NCBI GenBank assembly: GCA_001695595.3
Contig: MBPM02000040.1
Span: 124,001-188,000 of the forward strand
Direction of reading: 5' to 3'
DNA: 64,000 bases
DNA from: Plasmopara viticola
Taxonomy: Eukaryota; Oomycota; Peronosporomycetes; Peronosporales; Peronosporaceae
A program made the translations under genes and the position numbers. Below are positions 21,813 to 32,109 of this stretch, piece after piece (the stretch's first letter is position 1; every line of letters begins with the position of its first letter). The notes below the pieces were generated by a model. That model was not told the origin of the DNA. It worked only from the letters and a program-made list of their open reading frames with translations, and searched no databases.

Positions 21813-23697
21813 ATGCGCTCTACATGCCACAACAACACGGACAGTGCGCCCATTGAACGTGCCACCCACCTACTTGTCTTTCAACACGGCATTTTGGGCA
21901 GCAAGCACGACTTTGGGCGCTTCATGGAGATCTTTCGAGCGCATTTTCCGGCGGACGAGCTGTTCCTCCATGCGACCGAGAGCAATGCTAGCAGCTTCTT
22001 CCGGACGTACGACGGTGTCGATCACGGTGGTCAGCGCATTGCCGATGAAATTCAGCACCTTGCGGCTCGAATGCCCCAGTTACAGAAGTTTTCAATGATT
22101 GGCCACTCCCTTGGCGGGCTGTACAACCGGTATTGCATTGGACTGCTGCTTAGTCGTGGCTTCTTCGATCGGTACGAGCCAATGGTAAGTGCAACTATTG
22201 TCAAGTATTTGGTATGAGCAAAGCAGTTACGACATTATGCGTTAATGCAGAATTTTATCACGCTAGCGTCGCCGCATCTTGGTATTCGTCGCCCTCATCG
22301 CGGTGCAACGAATGTCGTGTTTAATGCGTTAATGTCTAAAATACTTAGCAGAACTGGCGAGCAACTCATGCTGATTGATAAAGCAAGTGAAGAGACGTTG
22401 GCTCTGAGCAGACCTTCAAGTGCACTATCCAAAAAGGTCTTGAATCCAGGTACAGCACCTTGCCGATCATAGTTTTTGGGAGATTTACCTTTTTATTCTT
22501 TCTTGTGCTCCAGTCTTAAATAATATGGAAGGATTGCTGCTGCTTGATCTTTCAACACTACAAACACAGGTCGAGAATGAAGAAGCATTCAAGTTGTTTC
22601 ATTGCAACCTCAGCGACCGTAAACTGCGCGTGTATGAAAACGTCGAAGCACAAGCTCAGCGCGAGTTAAAGCTGGAAGTGGATCTCTCCTCCTCGGAAGT
22701 CACGGTCTTGCTGCCACGTGGCAACTCAAAAGACGACAAGTTGAACCTCTCGAGCAACTTTGACGTGCAGATTCGTTGGTCTCCCGCGTCGATTTCCGAC
22801 ACGGAAAAGCCTATCGAGACGCAAGTGTGTGTGCTTCGTATTCCAGAGAACGAGATCCAGCGCGACTGGAAATGGCTCGGAGCTTTAAGCAACGCGGCTT
22901 TCGGTGCACGCTGCATGACGGCAAGTGTCCATGGCGCCAATGATGCCATGGCGGACAAGTCTGCCGGGTCCCCTTTGCTCAGTTGCTTGACACGAGGCCA
23001 GTTTCTTCAAGCGCTGCAGCTGTTTAAGGCGCGCACGTTATACTCGAGTGTCTTTTTCGACATGCAAGTACCGTACACTTGTGCCGCAGTGCGCGCGTTT
23101 AATCCCTATCGCTCGAGCGTGGAGACAATTCGAGTGTCTCCTATCTACCCACACATTGTACAAAACTCACTCAAGACCGCGCACAAGCTGCGAGACACCA
23201 TTCCTCTTCAAGTCCAGCGTCTCGCAATGGAACATATGAAACTCAAGCACGGTGCTGTCTCCTCGCCTTCGAACGAGGACGAGCGGGTACAAAGCGGGTT
23301 TGTGACTGAAGACAGCGACGTCAGTAGCACGGGTTCTGTATGCAGCAGTCAAGCTCATCCTTCAAATTTTATGCGAAAGTCGACATCAAGTTTCAAAGAT
23401 AGTGATGGACGCAAAAGTGTCATTTTTGGCCGCCGTGGCGGAGCTCGTCCCACACCGTTTAGTGACAATGACGTGATCTTGGACCAGCTCCCGTTTGCTT
23501 TTACAGCAGATGCACAACAAGATGAGTTGCGTGGCATGCTTTTGTCCATGCAAAGTATCGGCTGGCGCCGCATTGACGTCCTTTTTGGTGGCGTCATGTC
23601 CCATGAGCACATTATTGCCAAACGAGCGGACCTTAAGAAACCTCTCGATTCAGGCATTGACGTCGTGCACCACGTCATGGACACTTTTTTGGATTAA
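21813..23697 (+). CDS. DUF676-family serine esterase/lipase-like protein
   Basis: This is a putative alpha/beta hydrolase of the DUF676 (ROG1/FAM135-like) family. Inferred exons are 21813-22184, 22251-22449 and 22514-23697, giving 584 aa. The introns are 66 and 64 nt with GTAAGT and GTACAG donors and GCAG/CCAG acceptors. The N-terminal domain has the oxyanion-region HG (residues 25-26) and a nucleophile elbow GHSLGG with Ser99. The fragment FITLASPHLG just after the first junction is typical of the family. The C-terminal half is long, contains a Ser-rich low-complexity stretch (nt 23260-23420), and ends with IGWRRIDVLF, also seen at the end of DUF676 proteins. No signal peptide is seen. The substrate is unknown; family members act on lipids or have unknown roles. 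Confidence 0.85.
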
Positions 23698-23799
23698 AGA
23701 AAGAGTGACAATACTTTTTTATAGGTTGCGTTTTTTTGTGATTTTTTTCTGCATATACTTGGCCATATCGTTTCATTTATCATAAATAATGCGACTACT

Positions 23800-24774
23800 T
23801 TATTTCTTTTTTGCTTTCTGTCATTCATCGAGTTGCCTTGCCTTTTCCCTCCTTTTCAAATTGCGTGCGCCAGACTATCTGAATGATTTTGATGGCCGTG
23901 CTGTGAGCCTTCAGCATCTCCTTTCAGCTCAAAAGACTTTTGTCTTTCCTTCCAATTGTGTTCAACTGCTGTCTTTTTTTCTTGCCACCGCTTCTAAAAG
24001 CTCTCGAGCGTCTGTGTATTTACTACTGCAACTCATTTAATTTGCTTCGCTTGTGCATGTTGCTAAAAATTTGCGCTTTTACAGCTAATTTAGTGGAGTC
24101 ATTCATTAAAGACAATGGCGTGCACCTTGGTCTTAACTTCACGCTAATTCTATTGATCTGTGGTACGATCGTGAAAATTATTTGCGCTGTACTCAATTTG
24201 CTTTAATTCGTGCGTATCGATTTAACAGCAAGTATCTGCTTCTTTTCATCCTTCAAAGCTTTCGTGCAAATTCAACCCCTAACCTCTTCACTTTTTTTTA
24301 AACTTTCCTGTGCTTTTCTTGCGTGCAAAATTTCGCGTGCTTTTTCTGAGGTAATCTTGCCGTCCTCCGTGCTTTTTATCTTACAAGTCTTGATTATCTT
24401 TTCCGCTGAGTTGAAATTCTCCGTAAAAGTTTAACACAAGCTCTTGGTGGATTTTCGCAATAGCCGACTAACACCCTAGATCTCACGCTGATTCTCCTCG
24501 CATGTGACTTGATTAGCTGAGCCTTCAAAAGTGATCGTCGAGCGACGAGTTATACATTCTTGCCTTCGAACTGACGTTGTTTTTCGATGATGCGGGATAT
24601 CAATCGCCCACACCTGCGACAATTTTGCACATTATTAAACGCGATATTGCGAGCTTCTCCATTGACTCCTCCAACACGCCAAAATGGCGCAAGCGTTCGA
24701 GTAGAAGCTGAAATTACATAAAGCATCGTTCTTTGAAGGTGAAGAAAAGTCAGCACGTTGCAGTTTGTTGGCAT
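23800..24774 (-). other. Coding-like minus-strand region, structure unresolved
   Basis: The minus strand shows protein-like sequence in changing frames. Examples are a 74-codon ORF at 24774-24550 with a CRRCGR pair, a lysine/glutamate-rich segment (EKAREILHARKAQ, around 24330), and further helical pieces to about 23830. Stops interrupt each frame, and convincing splice sites connect only some pieces. It could be a multi-exon gene or a decaying one. No family is recognised. The opposite strand gives hydrophobic ORFs that are probably shadows. Confidence 0.3.
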
Positions 24775-24939
24775 CGAGTGTAGATTATCTGCTGTTTACG
24801 AATTAGAAACTAGAAAAAAAGCTAAAACGCAGCTAATATGGAGTAGCGCAGCGATTAAGGATAGCGTTATGGCACCTCGATGGTCGTGACACGTTTCGTA
24901 CCCTATTCACAAGAATGACATTGAGCCCATCGTTTTATA

Positions 24940-24953
24940 TCATTCTCCAATAG
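24940..24953 (+). promoter_or_regulatory. Oomycete core promoter of ISN1
   Basis: TCATTCTCCAATAG fits the oomycete initiator followed by the CA-rich flanking element. It ends 15 nt before the ISN1 ATG, implying a very short 5' UTR, which is common in oomycetes. Confidence 0.5.
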
Positions 24954-24968
24954 CTAACGTCAGCAAGA

Positions 24969-26369
24969 ATGCTCAAGGAGCAGGACCCGATGATCGAGCT
25001 CTTGCGCGAGTGGATCATGTCGCCGGTCGGTGACCAACAAGAATTGCGTGTGTCAGTGCTTGAGGTCTTTCGCTTTATGAGTGAGCTCATTGCCGAGAAC
25101 GCCAAGAATCCCGAGCGCAGTCGCTTGAGGAAGTTCCTGCCCCACCACAAGAAGTTTTTCCTACCGCTGGATCTCACACGCGCCGCGCTTGAGTACGATG
25201 CGAGCACCCACTTTTTGGCACGTAAACGTGTCCCACCCACGTTTAAGGAAGTACGCCATATTCTCAATTTGGCGACGACGAATGCCATTGCTGGCAAACT
25301 CAAGCTCGTGACTTTTGATGCCGATGATACAATCTACGAAGACGGCGGTATCATCAGCAAGAGCTCCCGAATGGTGCAAGTGATTATTGAGCTGCTGCAT
25401 CGCGGGATTGTCGTGTCTCTTGTCACAGCTGCTGGCTACCCGGACAATCCGGGACGGTACGAGGAACGTCTGCGAGGCATTTTGGATGCACTTGAAGACG
25501 TTACGATGGAAGAACGCGCGCGATTTCTCGTCATGGGTGGCGAGTGCAATTATCTTTTCGAGACGCACACGAACAAGACGACGGGGTTTGTGGGATTACG
25601 CGAAATTGACGGCGTGCTATGGAAAGATGGACGGGGAGAGCGCTGGCCAGAAGAACAGGTGACGGCGCTCTTGGATGCCGCGGAAGTTGTGCTGAAAGAA
25701 ACGATTAAGGATTTGCATTTGTCAGCTAGAATTTTGAGAAAAGAACGCGCGATTGGGATCATTAATACATCGAAGAAGCGGATTTTGTACGAGAACTTGG
25801 AGGAGATCAGTCTTGTGCTGCAGCACGAGCTGCGGCATTTTCAGGTCCCGTTCTGCGCCTTTAACGGCGGGAACGACGTGTGGGTCGACATTGGGCACAA
25901 GGCATTGGGGATTTTGGCCCTCCAGAAGTATGTTTTTCGCTTTTTGCCCAAGGAACTCCGCGACAGTGAGGAGCTACGGAATATTCAAGGGCAGGAGTGT
26001 CTTCATGTTGGCGATCGGTTTACGAGAACTGGCAATGACACTCGGTCACGAGATGCTGCCACGACAATTTGGATTTCTAATCCCGAGGAAACTGCTCAGA
26101 TCATGACGATTTTGTTACAGACGATTCACTTAGAGCGAAAGCAAAAGAAGGAACGGAGAGAGGAAAGAGAAAAGGAACAGAGAGCTAAAGCGCTAAAGGC
26201 AGTGACTGCAGTGAAGACGACGTTGGGTGACGGTCGCAGCGACGTGACAGCTAATACATCGGACAAGAATGTCTGTAGTGATAACGAAAGTAGCGGCAGC
26301 AATGATGAACTTGAGACGACCGTCAACGCTGCCATTCAGGCCGCCACTACCGCCTCACTAGCAGGTTAA
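24969..26369 (+). CDS. ISN1: IMP-specific 5'-nucleotidase 1
   Basis: This enzyme hydrolyses inosine 5'-monophosphate to inosine plus phosphate (EC 3.1.3.99) in purine turnover, in the cytosol. It is a single uninterrupted frame of 466 aa. The HAD-type catalytic motif FDADDT lies at residues 116-121, with nucleophile Asp117 and acid/base Asp119. Later motifs include a conserved Lys/Arg-rich region, FNGGNDVWVDIG and LHVGDRFTRTGND, the metal-binding motif IV of ISN1 proteins. Length and motif order match the fungal and protist family. The C-terminal 70 residues (KQKKERREEREKEQR..., then acidic) are low-complexity and probably disordered. The gene has no intron and a promoter match 15 nt upstream. 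Confidence 0.93.
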   Translation: MLKEQDPMIELLREWIMSPVGDQQELRVSVLEVFRFMSELIAENAKNPERSRLRKFLPHHKKFFLPLDLTRAALEYDASTHFLARKRVPPTFKEVRHILNLATTNAIAGKLKLVTFDADDTIYEDGGIISKSSRMVQVIIELLHRGIVVSLVTAAGYPDNPGRYEERLRGILDALEDVTMEERARFLVMGGECNYLFETHTNKTTGFVGLREIDGVLWKDGRGERWPEEQVTALLDAAEVVLKETIKDLHLSARILRKERAIGIINTSKKRILYENLEEISLVLQHELRHFQVPFCAFNGGNDVWVDIGHKALGILALQKYVFRFLPKELRDSEELRNIQGQECLHVGDRFTRTGNDTRSRDAATTIWISNPEETAQIMTILLQTIHLERKQKKERREEREKEQRAKALKAVTAVKTTLGDGRSDVTANTSDKNVCSDNESSGSNDELETTVNAAIQAATTASLAG

Positions 26370-28859
26370 ATTTTAGTCTTTGCTCAAGTATTATACGATG
26401 TGTAGGAGAATTAAAGCAAAGAAATATTACAATTATGTGTCACTAAAGTTATAGTAAAATATAACTAAATTCAATGCCCAAGCTGCAGTCGAGAAAATGT
26501 CAATTTGATTTGCCGCAGGCTGCAAGGGTAGATAGTCGTAAAAAGAGTTTTTGTAATAATTGTTTCTGCGTGGACTTTCTTGCATAAAAGCTCAAGTGTT
26601 GACAAAACACATTCTCAATTGGCTCAGCATCGGTGAGTTGTCCGAGTCATGAAACTTTGTGTCTTATATCGAACGCCCTCTCCGTTGTGTAAGACACGGT
26701 TTCTTTCAAGACACAAGCACGGCATCGACGAGTAAATGATGTGCTCGTATTCTCAAACCAAATTTAATATCGTAATGCACTAGTACATGCAGGTAGTAAC
26801 GTGCATTGACTCACCATTGAATGTCAATGGCCCAAAGGCTGTGCTCGTAGGGCACACGTTAGAAATTATAAGTAAAGGACCTAGTCATCGCTTGGTATGC
26901 TGTATCTCAGCTAGATAGGCACATTGCTTTTGCTTGTTTGTCATAAATTTCATGTACTGTGACTCTTTGTACTGTTGCTGGACGTGAAGGATGCATCAGC
27001 ATGCTGTATATTACGATTTGGACACAATGACTGCGCGATCGTGCGCAAAAGCGCACACAAGCTGGCGTATTGTGAGATCAGCTAGGTCGGCTTCATAATC
27101 ACGGTGACTAAGCTTTTTCTAAGACATAATACTACGTAAACCTCCATCATCTTAGCTCGATCGACGCCTAGTGGCTGAGCCTGTACCTTCCCTCCACATG
27201 TCACATGTCTGATCTAAATGATTTCCACACGACTTAGTCGTTTACTAGCACAACATTCAATTGGCTCCAGTGTCCTTAGCTTAGTACCCACCGTATTGCA
27301 TCTTTGGCAAGCTGAGCTAGCTCCCGAGACTGCAAATGAGAAAATAAAAGCAGCAGTAGAACACAATATGCTTAACGATGATGCATATATAATACCCTCG
27401 TCGAAGATACAAAGATTTGTACCCGGCGAGTCAGGCTACTTTTGAACAGCTTGCAAATGAACCCGAATGAACAATATGACCTAGTAGCCGGCAAATTAAT
27501 GACACTTTGACTGGTCTGTGTGTCATAGCAGGTGCGCTACGATATGATTCTAAGTATGAGCTCCTCAAAGCTATTGAGTTGATAATTGAGTAAAATGTCG
27601 GAACCTCCAATTTTGGCTTTAGATACTTAATTGACCCTTTGAAGCTGACTGGTCTTCTCAAAGCGGCAATACGAAAACGTATCGCTTGTCGATAAAACAA
27701 GGATTAGACCATACTGCTTGGAGAATTATGTGGCCAGGTCGCCAACGTGATAGTTGCTGGGGTATATAAAGCTGTTCTGAGGCATCTTCGACCGAGCCAG
27801 AGGTAATGTTAACATACTCAAGAAATAGGTAAATCATTGCAGCTATGTTTCCGGCTTTTACTCAAGTCAAACTTCAATTCAACAGTTTTAAGTTCTTTAA
27901 GATATAGTAGGTCACACATTGTCTTCAGTCAAAGCGCATGTGCTATTACACAACAATTGGCAAGAGTGTCAACTACCTCTGTGGATAGCACTAACAAGTG
28001 CGGGTAACAAAGCTTACTAGCGCTTAGCTTTGGCCTGTAAGAGATAGCGGGTACAGGTGGATCTGCAAGACCGATCGTGTGACAAATGGTTTTCGAAAGT
28101 GGGCTTCCTCATTGATCTTTGTCAACGTTGCTGCCAAACAAGCAGTCCTATGTCAATAAATTCATTCATTGAGAGCTGCTGTCAAGCTCTTAATGGATAA
28201 GTCTTATGGTGGGTATCAACCACACATCCACCAAGAGCACCCCGGCGGAGTGCTAATCCCTACTGATGATCAGCGCTTACCTGACTTAAGAGCGCAATTT
28301 CTTTCAGCAGCTCTCAAATGCTCTTGGGTTAATCCACGCTCACTTCTTCGGCCCACTTTGACATAGGTATATTGTTTGCTGCAAACAAAGCAGCAAATTT
28401 TCTTTGCTCACCAATTCTTGAGGACAGAATGACTCAGTAAAATCATTAACCGCACTACTTGGAGTCCCATACACAGAGAAGTGCCCATCTACGACATTTT
28501 AAAGGAGAAAGTTTGTCTGTAGCTGTGCTCATCTTAGAAGATCGATACGGAAAAAGTCTTCAATCGCCGCTGCTTACACTTTAAAAATGGAGTCATAGGC
28601 TGGTCTGTCCTTGAACACAGTCACTTTGCCTAATTGGGGAGTCGTGCCCAAGTAATGATGCCGTCAACTCCCTTATTCACTTGATAAGCACCCTTCTGGG
28701 GAGCGTTCATACCGGCGATACTCAAAGCTTGCTGGTAAAAGCCTTACTCTAGTATTCCCAGGATATAAACCATGCAGAGGAAGGGAAATTCCCAGCTTTT
28801 AGCCTGTTCTCCAGGGTAAGCGAGTATGAACGCCATATGCACTTAACCATTTGTAAACA
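26370..28859. other. Gene-poor stretch with decayed coding-like sequence
   Basis: About 2.5 kb. On the plus strand at 27218-27445, and continuing in other frames to about 27690, there is protein-like sequence (KIQRFVPGESGYF, then ALRYDSKYELLKAIELIIE and YLIDPLKLTGLLKAAIRKR) broken by stops. It looks like a dead gene or element of unknown family. A second short coding-like piece lies at 28169-28366. The rest shows nothing recognisable. Confidence 0.3.
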
Positions 28860-28869
28860 TAATTGCTTT
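28860..28869. repeat. Target-site duplication, left copy
   Basis: TAATTGCTTT flanks the retroposon and is repeated exactly at 29193-29202. Confidence 0.7.
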
Positions 28870-29192
28870 GTATTGTATTACGTTACCGCGTTGCCAAGTT
28901 ATGCACGTGCTAGACTCAGTCTGGCTAGTCCACGGCATAGAGTGGTGTCCGCATACGTCGGGTCTCGTTCGGCGGGCAGTGCAGCCAGCACCGAGGCCGT
29001 GAGGGTCTTCCGTCATTTTGTTTATCTCTGACTTGGTAAGAGCCCAGGTGACGCCCTGGTGCTGGAGACCGTCGCGTCGAGGGTGAGACTCGTTAGAGAC
29101 CTGCAGATGCCCGAGAGCACCTGCCCGAAGCGCGCGAGCATTTAGCCCACGCGCTTGGAAGGAGGGCGTCACCCCAACCTTTTCCGACTTCG
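28870..29192 (-). repeat. SINE-like retroposon, copy 1
   Basis: This is a 323-bp unit on the minus strand. It begins around CGAAGTCGGAAAAGGTTGGG and ends in an AATAC-type short tail. An exact 10-bp target-site duplication (TAATTGCTTT, 28860-28869 and 29193-29202) flanks it, as expected for LINE-mediated insertion. A copy roughly 95 percent alike (by eye) lies in the opposite orientation at 56490-56822. The unit is GC-rich compared with its surroundings and has no meaningful ORF. No clear tRNA or 5S head is visible, so the class of SINE is undetermined. Confidence 0.75.
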
Positions 29193-29202
29193 TAATTGCT
29201 TT
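29193..29202. repeat. Target-site duplication, right copy
   Basis: This is an exact repeat of 28860-28869 at the 5' end of the retroposon. Confidence 0.7.
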
Positions 29203-29584
29203 ATGGTTGTTTATTCGAAAATGAGGAACTGGCTCTCCTTTCTTTCAAAGGTGAGTCCTTTAAAGTAGGCTCTTTTCACCAGACCCTGTGCTGCCTGAGA
29301 TTGGAGCTTAAGCTTTACTCAAAAACGTCGAACGGCTTGACGCGTTCCAGCACTTTGGCAGCAAGGACCGGCTGTAAATGCAGCCACCTTCTTAGTCCCG
29401 TAAAAGCCCAAGCAGCGTGAGCTGCTCGTCCGACATATGCACGCAGGTGGCTTTGTTCGTCCAGACAGACAAGAGACGTGCAGGAAAATATACAATCTCC
29501 CGATGCAACCGTTCACAATTCGGTCTCAAGTGTGCAATAGACAGCACTTTACTTTAAATACGATTTCTTTACTCTTGTCCTATT

Positions 29585-30743
29585 ATGGCTGGCGAAGAAG
29601 TATTTATGGCGAAGCGCAGCTATTTCACACGAATCAGACGCGTCGTGTGCTACTCCTTTTTATAAGTTATCATTCCCTGGGAATAGTAATTATTGTTTCT
29701 TGCTCATAGTTTCCATAAAGGCCGTTACTCTTACAAAAAAGCAGCAGTTCCTGCCCAGTTTGTAGCTTGTGAACGACTAGGATTGATGGACCATGTTCCA
29801 TGCGCTACGTACCTTACTAACCCATTTTCCTCCATCATCAAATCTCTCACCATTTTCGACGACGTGGAGAATCTTACGCTACACGAATTTCTTCGAGACT
29901 TTTACACTCGAAAAGGATTGCTTGACAAGTTAGAAGACGTGGACGATTTGGTCGGAAATTACGAGCATCACTTATACTTGCTTTACACTGAACTTGACAA
30001 AAAGTGGGATTTGAATCGGTTGCACGAACACAATCACCTTGTTGCTAACTTCTAAAGATCGTTGTCGCAGGTACGGCACGAAGTTTTGCGCCAATCCTCC
30101 ACCTGTGATTACCGACATTCGTCAGGCTGAACCCGTGACTAAGTTAGCTAGCGCTAGTCAATCTCCTGTAAACAACAGTACGCTGGTGCCTATCAAGTGT
30201 TTTTCGAAAGCTCATGATTTTTTATGTTGCGTGCTAGTTGTCGTGCTCGGAAACTCAAAGGTGGGCAAGACAAGCTTGATCGCTCGCTTACAAAGCACCG
30301 AGTTTAATGAAAAGCTGGCGTCTACGATTGGTCTTGAATTTCTCACACACGCTGTAAAAGTGGATAATGTCGACGTGGAGGCTTTAATTTGGGATACTGC
30401 TGGACTTGAGCGTTTTCAAGTGATGCCGCCTACTTTTGATGGAAAATTAACTGGCGCTTTGCTCGTTTTTGACGTTGGCGACCGTGACAGCTTGATGGAC
30501 GTCGAGAGGTGGCTCTATCAACTGTTGAATGTCGCTGAGCCTGGACTGTATGTAACACTTATTGGAAACAAATGTGATCTCGCCAAGGAGGAACGAGCTG
30601 TGACATCAGAAGAAGCGCGGCAATTTGCCGCTGAGCATCACATGACTTACTTTGAGACGTCTGCCAAGACGGGAAAAAATGTCAATGACGTCTTTTATAA
30701 CATTATCGCAGCCACTCATCGAGCACGACTGGTTGGTTTTTAA
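29585..30743 (+). CDS. Atypical Rab-like small GTPase with N-terminal extension
   Basis: Inferred exons are 29585-29646, 29710-30018, 30071-30177 and 30238-30743, giving 327 aa. The introns are 63, 52 and 60 nt. The third intron is a multiple of three, so retaining it would keep the frame. An N-terminal extension of about 155 residues (unknown fold) precedes a Rab/Ras fold. The G motifs are G1 GNSKVGKTS, G2 Thr in STIGLEF, G3 WDTAGLERF, G4 NKCD and G5 ETSAK. G3 has Leu where active Rabs have the catalytic Gln, which in Ras-like proteins blocks hydrolysis. The C-terminus (HRARLVGF) lacks prenylation cysteines, so it is not a standard membrane-anchored Rab. It is presumably a trafficking or scaffold switch held in the GTP state, by inference. 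The alternative start ATG 29786 would shorten the extension. Confidence 0.8.
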
Positions 30744-30859
30744 GAATTTTCTGCTCTCAGCTTGAAACTCTAATATTTTTTTAATCAATTGTATAATACA
30801 ACACCGACTCTGACTTTAAATACGACTGTAATGGTTGCAAGAATTATTACGGGGTATAT

Positions 30860-31300
30860 ATATAAAATTATTTTCTAAAAGCATATTCGTTCGTACTTGT
30901 CTCCGTACACTTCTTCATCAACTGAGTCCAATGCACTTACTTAGTACTGGGACGACACTGATTGAAATAAGAAACCTTCTCGTACCTGGCGTGCTGTGTC
31001 GACCCAAAATTCTATCACTTCAACTTCAGCGCATCTTTAAAGTAATCAAATGTTCCCTTGTGCTTGCGCTAAGGACGATTCGTCCCATCGACGCAAGTTA
31101 CTCATGGCAAGTCCCTGTTGCCAGAGATGAGTTTGCTGCGGATTATCGCCAGTCGCAAAGGCTGCAATTCTTGTTGACTGTGAAGCGAAGGAACAATAGC
31201 TGCTTCATCTTCATTCTAATGTGACGATAGTGCTCGTTTGTCGTTCCTGATCCGACACTTGACTCAGGTCGAGACAAGATGCCTGCACGAAAAGCATTTA
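30860..31300 (-). other. Short coding-like minus-strand region
   Basis: Between the Rab-like and SOD-like genes, the minus strand shows protein-like sequence in all three frames. One is LHSQQELQPLRLAIIRSKL (around 31190-31120). No start, splice pattern or family could be settled. It may be a small spliced gene or a remnant. Confidence 0.2.
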
Positions 31301-31404
31301 CATGAATTAATTGACACCACAATCCTGCAGTGTCTATAAGAGATTAGAAAGGGTCAAGCAAAAAGCGTGTATATTAGCATCACAAAATTAAAGCAAAGTG
31401 TGCA

Positions 31405-32064
31405 CTAGCAGTTCCCGCCAGGCTGACTTCCCTCCTTGGTCCCAAGCGCGCACGAAATGCGAGGCGCCTCCTTGCCACAAACAGCGTGAAGAACAATGCT
31501 CCACGTGTTCTTCACTTCCGACAAGAGAGGAAAATTTTCATCCGTCCACTTTTCCGACACAACGTTGGTCTCGCCAACCTTGAACACACCAAATTTGCCC
31601 GAGAGATCGCCCTTTTCACACACTTCTGGGTCTGCCGTGTAATTACCAGGGTTACAAATGTAGTTCTTGGATTTAGCCTTGCATTCCGGGTCGGACACGT
31701 ACTCGGACGCTGGGCCACACGCCTTTAGCGGATCGTAGTGGTTGTCGGTCGCGGCTTTCGAGCACTTCTTGTACGAATCGGATGACTGGGTCGAGTTCCA
31801 CTTGGTGTGAATGTGCCACTTCCAGCTCGTCACCGCCGCAGTACAATTGCCATCGAATTTGCCAATCTTGTCCTGGTCAACGCGGGAAAAATCGAGGTTG
31901 GCCGTGATAGTAGCCTTGGACGAAGTTTCACTCGCGTACTTGATTTCAATCGCGCCATCGACGCCACCGGCTAGGGCTTCATCAAACTTGTAGATGTATG
32001 ATGGTTGGGCGGCTACGCCAGCAAGAGCCGCAGCAAAAGCGCAAATGATACTAACGTTTACCAT
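31405..32064 (-). CDS. Secreted Cu/Zn superoxide dismutase-like protein
   Basis: This single-exon frame of 219 aa starts at ATG 32064. The first 19 residues form a signal peptide (hydrophobic, ending AGVAA before QPS). The mature part resembles extracellular Cu/Zn-SOD-like domains of oomycetes and fungi. It has an HxH copper pair in WKWHIHTKW, a His in NHYDPL, CEKGDLSGKFG in place of the usual zinc loop, and the late copper His in SIVLHAVCG followed by a conserved Arg and Cys. About ten cysteines suggest disulfide-rich secretion. Potential N-glycosylation sites are present (NCT, NST, NYT). It probably removes superoxide outside the cell or at the host interface. Whether all metal ligands form an active site cannot be decided by eye. 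A strong core promoter lies 27 nt upstream. Confidence 0.85.
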   Translation of the reverse strand: MVNVSIICAFAAALAGVAAQPSYIYKFDEALAGGVDGAIEIKYASETSSKATITANLDFSRVDQDKIGKFDGNCTAAVTSWKWHIHTKWNSTQSSDSYKKCSKAATDNHYDPLKACGPASEYVSDPECKAKSKNYICNPGNYTADPEVCEKGDLSGKFGVFKVGETNVVSEKWTDENFPLLSEVKNTWSIVLHAVCGKEAPRISCALGTKEGSQPGGNC

Positions 32065-32090
32065 GGTGAGGGTTGGATTGTGTAACTTGA

Positions 32091-32109
32091 GGAAAGTTGG
32101 CGAGTGAGC
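32091..32109 (-). promoter_or_regulatory. Oomycete core promoter of the SOD-like gene
   Basis: The minus-strand sequence GCTCACTCGCCAACTTTCC fits the oomycete Inr (GCTCAYTYY) followed directly by the flanking element CAACTTTCC. It lies 27-45 nt upstream of ATG 32064. Confidence 0.55.

Noticed and set aside
28837..29172. ORFs inside the SINE-like unit (both strands)
   Set aside because: They occur in both copies only because the DNA is repeated, and lack any protein signature.
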